Of a stretch of DNA of 24,494 bases, positions 23,635 to 24,494 are shown one piece after another (position 1 is the stretch's first letter; each line of letters starts with the position of its first letter). Source of the stretch: an uncultured Bacillota bacterium (lineage in GTDB: Bacteria > Bacillota > Clostridia > Peptostreptococcales > Anaerovoracaceae). Below the pieces are notes generated by a model that did no database searches, was not told the origin of the DNA, and saw nothing but the letters and a program-made list of their open reading frames with translations. The stretch is from positions 1 to 24,494 of the forward strand of contig CAUDEQ010000026.1 of assembly GCA_958448635.1 (NCBI GenBank), read 5' to 3'. Made by a program: the position numbers and the translations under genes.

Positions 23635-24280
23635 GAGCCTGCCGCAGTCAAGGCTTCGGCCACAGGCCTGCTGAACGGAGATAAGGCTGAGATACATGTG
23701 AGCGGAGGCAACGGCGTGGAGCCGGGAAGCTACATCGCTTATGCCGCCGCCATATCCAACAAGAATTACAGGCTGCCGGCTTCTGTGGAAGAGAACGACC
23801 CGAGAGCCTTTGAATATACCATAGAGAAGGCCGATGCAGCCGTGACCTTCCCTGACAAGGCTGTGGTGACATACGGCGACAGCCTTGCTGCAGCACGCTT
23901 CAAGGGTGAGGAGGGCGACGGAACCTTCGCCTTTGAAAAGCCCGAGACGACTCCGCAGGTAAAGGACAGCGGCAGAAAGTACAAGATGGTATTCACACCG
24001 GATGAGCCGCATCACTACAACAATGCAGAGGCTATGATCGAGGTGGAGGTGCTTCCTAAGGAGGTCAGCCTCACATGGCACGGCACAGATACGAGATATT
24101 GCGACGGAAAGCCGTCGGAAGTATATGCCATTGCCGGCGGCCTCATCGGCAAGGATAAGTGCGAGGTTGAGGTGAAAAACGGCGATGCCGCAGAGCCGGG
24201 CACCCATACGGCTGAGGCCACAGCTCTCTCCAACGAGAACTACAGCCTCCCGAAAAACAGAATGGCTGAATATACCATAT
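21019..24280 (+). repeat. Divergent MBG-like protein repeats, four long units and a part unit
   Basis: Each unit of about 240-267 codons begins with Lys plus a strand leading into a Y(G/S)(D/E) motif: units start at 21019 (MEYGD), 21808 (KTYGD), 22528 (KTYSD) and 23329 (KTYGEE). Inside each unit a W-x-D(T/D)-x-x-x-x-Y-(T/D)-G-(E/K)-P module and a second YG module (for example VTFPTAATGEYG) follow. The final Y-x-D-G-K-P module near 24075 lacks the lead part. The units are diverged, so this is an old protein repeat, not a recent DNA duplication. MBG-type modules commonly form stalks of bacterial surface proteins. Confidence 0.8.
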
Positions 24281-24426
24281 TGGCCGTCGCCGGCGGAACA
24301 GGCGGCAATACCGCCACATCCGACCCTGCAAATATACTGCTCTTCGGATCAGCGACTGTGCTGATGACAGCTGCGGCAGCATGTGCCACAGCCCTCATAC
24401 GGCGCAGGAAGACATCATCGAAATAA
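23698..24426 (+). CDS. C-terminal segment: last repeat modules and membrane/wall anchor
   Basis: In-frame continuation after the second TGA; the ATG at 23698 is a methionine codon inside a repeat module and lacks a ribosome binding site, so this is a fragment and not an independent gene. It holds the end of the fourth repeat unit and a lone final module, then the tail NTATSDPANILLFGSATVL, a hydrophobic segment of about 20 residues and RRRKTSSK. The layout is that of a sortase signal, but the sorting motif is not LPXTG; TSDPAN may be a degenerate form of the TGD-type motif common in Clostridia. Otherwise the segment would act as a simple membrane anchor. Confidence 0.6.
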   Translation: MSGGNGVEPGSYIAYAAAISNKNYRLPASVEENDPRAFEYTIEKADAAVTFPDKAVVTYGDSLAAARFKGEEGDGTFAFEKPETTPQVKDSGRKYKMVFTPDEPHHYNNAEAMIEVEVLPKEVSLTWHGTDTRYCDGKPSEVYAIAGGLIGKDKCEVEVKNGDAAEPGTHTAEATALSNENYSLPKNRMAEYTILAVAGGTGGNTATSDPANILLFGSATVLMTAAAACATALIRRRKTSSK

Positions 24427-24442
24427 TTGATCCGGGATAACA

Positions 24443-24494
24443 ATCGAGTAGGAGGCGGTGACTAACCGCCGTCCTCTCACACCACCGTACGTAC
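24443..24494 (-). mobile_element. 3' end of a group II intron (domains V/VI), continuing beyond the window
   Basis: Read on the minus strand, the sequence starts with the 3' arm of a domain V-like helix (GTACGTACGGTGGT). It then gives a domain VI hairpin in which GAGGACGGCGGT pairs with ACCGCCTCCTACTC, with a bulged A in the CTACTC arm seven bases before the end, as expected for the branch point. The element ends in CGAT, fitting the usual 3' AY. Its boundary is only 16 bases after the stop of the large surface-protein gene. The rest, including any reverse transcriptase gene, lies outside the window. Recognised from memory of intron 3' ends, not by alignment. Confidence 0.7.

Larger units (their letters stand above)
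18640..24426 (+). pseudogene. Large secreted PI-PLC / MBG-repeat protein gene interrupted by two in-frame TGA codons
   Basis: One reading frame of 1,928 codons runs from the ATG at 18640 to the TAA at 24424-24426, broken only by TGA at 19336-19338 and TGA at 23632-23634; no frameshift is needed. Order of parts: signal peptide (about residues 1-30), two ricin-like lectin blocks, a bacterial phosphatidylinositol phospholipase C domain, four long MBG-like repeat units plus a part unit, and a C-terminal hydrophobic anchor with an RRRK tail. The second TGA replaces the glycine of a repeated Y(T/D)G(E/K)P motif, so a single GGA-to-TGA change explains it. Other genes here (kdd, the DUF815 gene) end with TGA, so general recoding is unlikely. 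Recent pseudogene, readthrough, or assembly error are the alternatives. The three open segments are described separately. Confidence 0.75.

Noticed and set aside
22348..24207. 619-codon minus-strand frame
   Set aside because: It is antisense to the MBG-repeat coding frame; it is a shadow of repetitive GC-rich codons and has no start signal or family features.

Overview
The window looks like a piece of an anaerobic, amino-acid-fermenting Clostridia chromosome (Bacillota). A placement near Peptostreptococcales/Anaerovoracaceae is my inference, not proven. Supporting signs are strong AGGAGG-type ribosome binding sites, sigma-A promoters, an FMN riboswitch driving an ECF substrate-binding protein, and above all an almost complete lysine fermentation cluster of the kind known from Acetoanaerobium (Clostridium) sticklandii, Clostridium subterminale and Fusobacterium.

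Layout. 1-290: an array of alternating GTGGAA / TTCCAC motifs including a 72-bp tandem duplication. 290-895: no convincing gene, small degenerate repeats. 896-1822 (minus): RibU-like riboflavin ECF S component with sigma-A promoter, FMN riboswitch and intrinsic terminator in its leader. 2102-3196 (minus): glycerol dehydrogenase. 3427-12432 (minus): one operon, kdd-kamA-kamB-kamC-kamD-kamE-atoD-atoA, with a sigma-54 type promoter at its head and an intrinsic terminator at its end. 12628-14694 (minus): a sigma-54 activator whose sensor half is a degenerate copy of Kdd. 14841-15230 (plus): kal, divergent, with a near-perfect sigma-54 promoter. 15334-17097 (minus): RsuA/RluB-type pseudouridine synthase and a DUF2804 protein. 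17234-18427 (plus): DUF815 AAA+ ATPase. 18640-24426 (plus): a very large secreted protein gene (ricin-like repeats, PI-PLC, MBG-like repeats, C-terminal anchor), interrupted by two in-frame TGA codons. 24443-end (minus): the 3' end (domains V/VI) of a group II intron.

How it works together. KamA makes beta-lysine; KamD/KamE (B12 and PLP) make 3,5-diaminohexanoate; Kdd oxidises it; a Kce enzyme, not in this window, would cleave the product; Kal removes ammonia from 3-aminobutyryl-CoA; AtoDA moves CoA. KamB (P-loop) and KamC (MutS-like ATPase) probably maintain the B12 mutase. The neighbouring activator appears to control both kdd-ato and kal: both have -24/-12 elements, and the motif GAAC-N7-GGTTC occurs near both, with a second half-conserved copy near kdd. 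The most interesting item is this activator: a dehydrogenase fold that has lost its nucleotide-binding glycines and seems to have been recruited as the sensor for the pathway in which its intact paralogue works.
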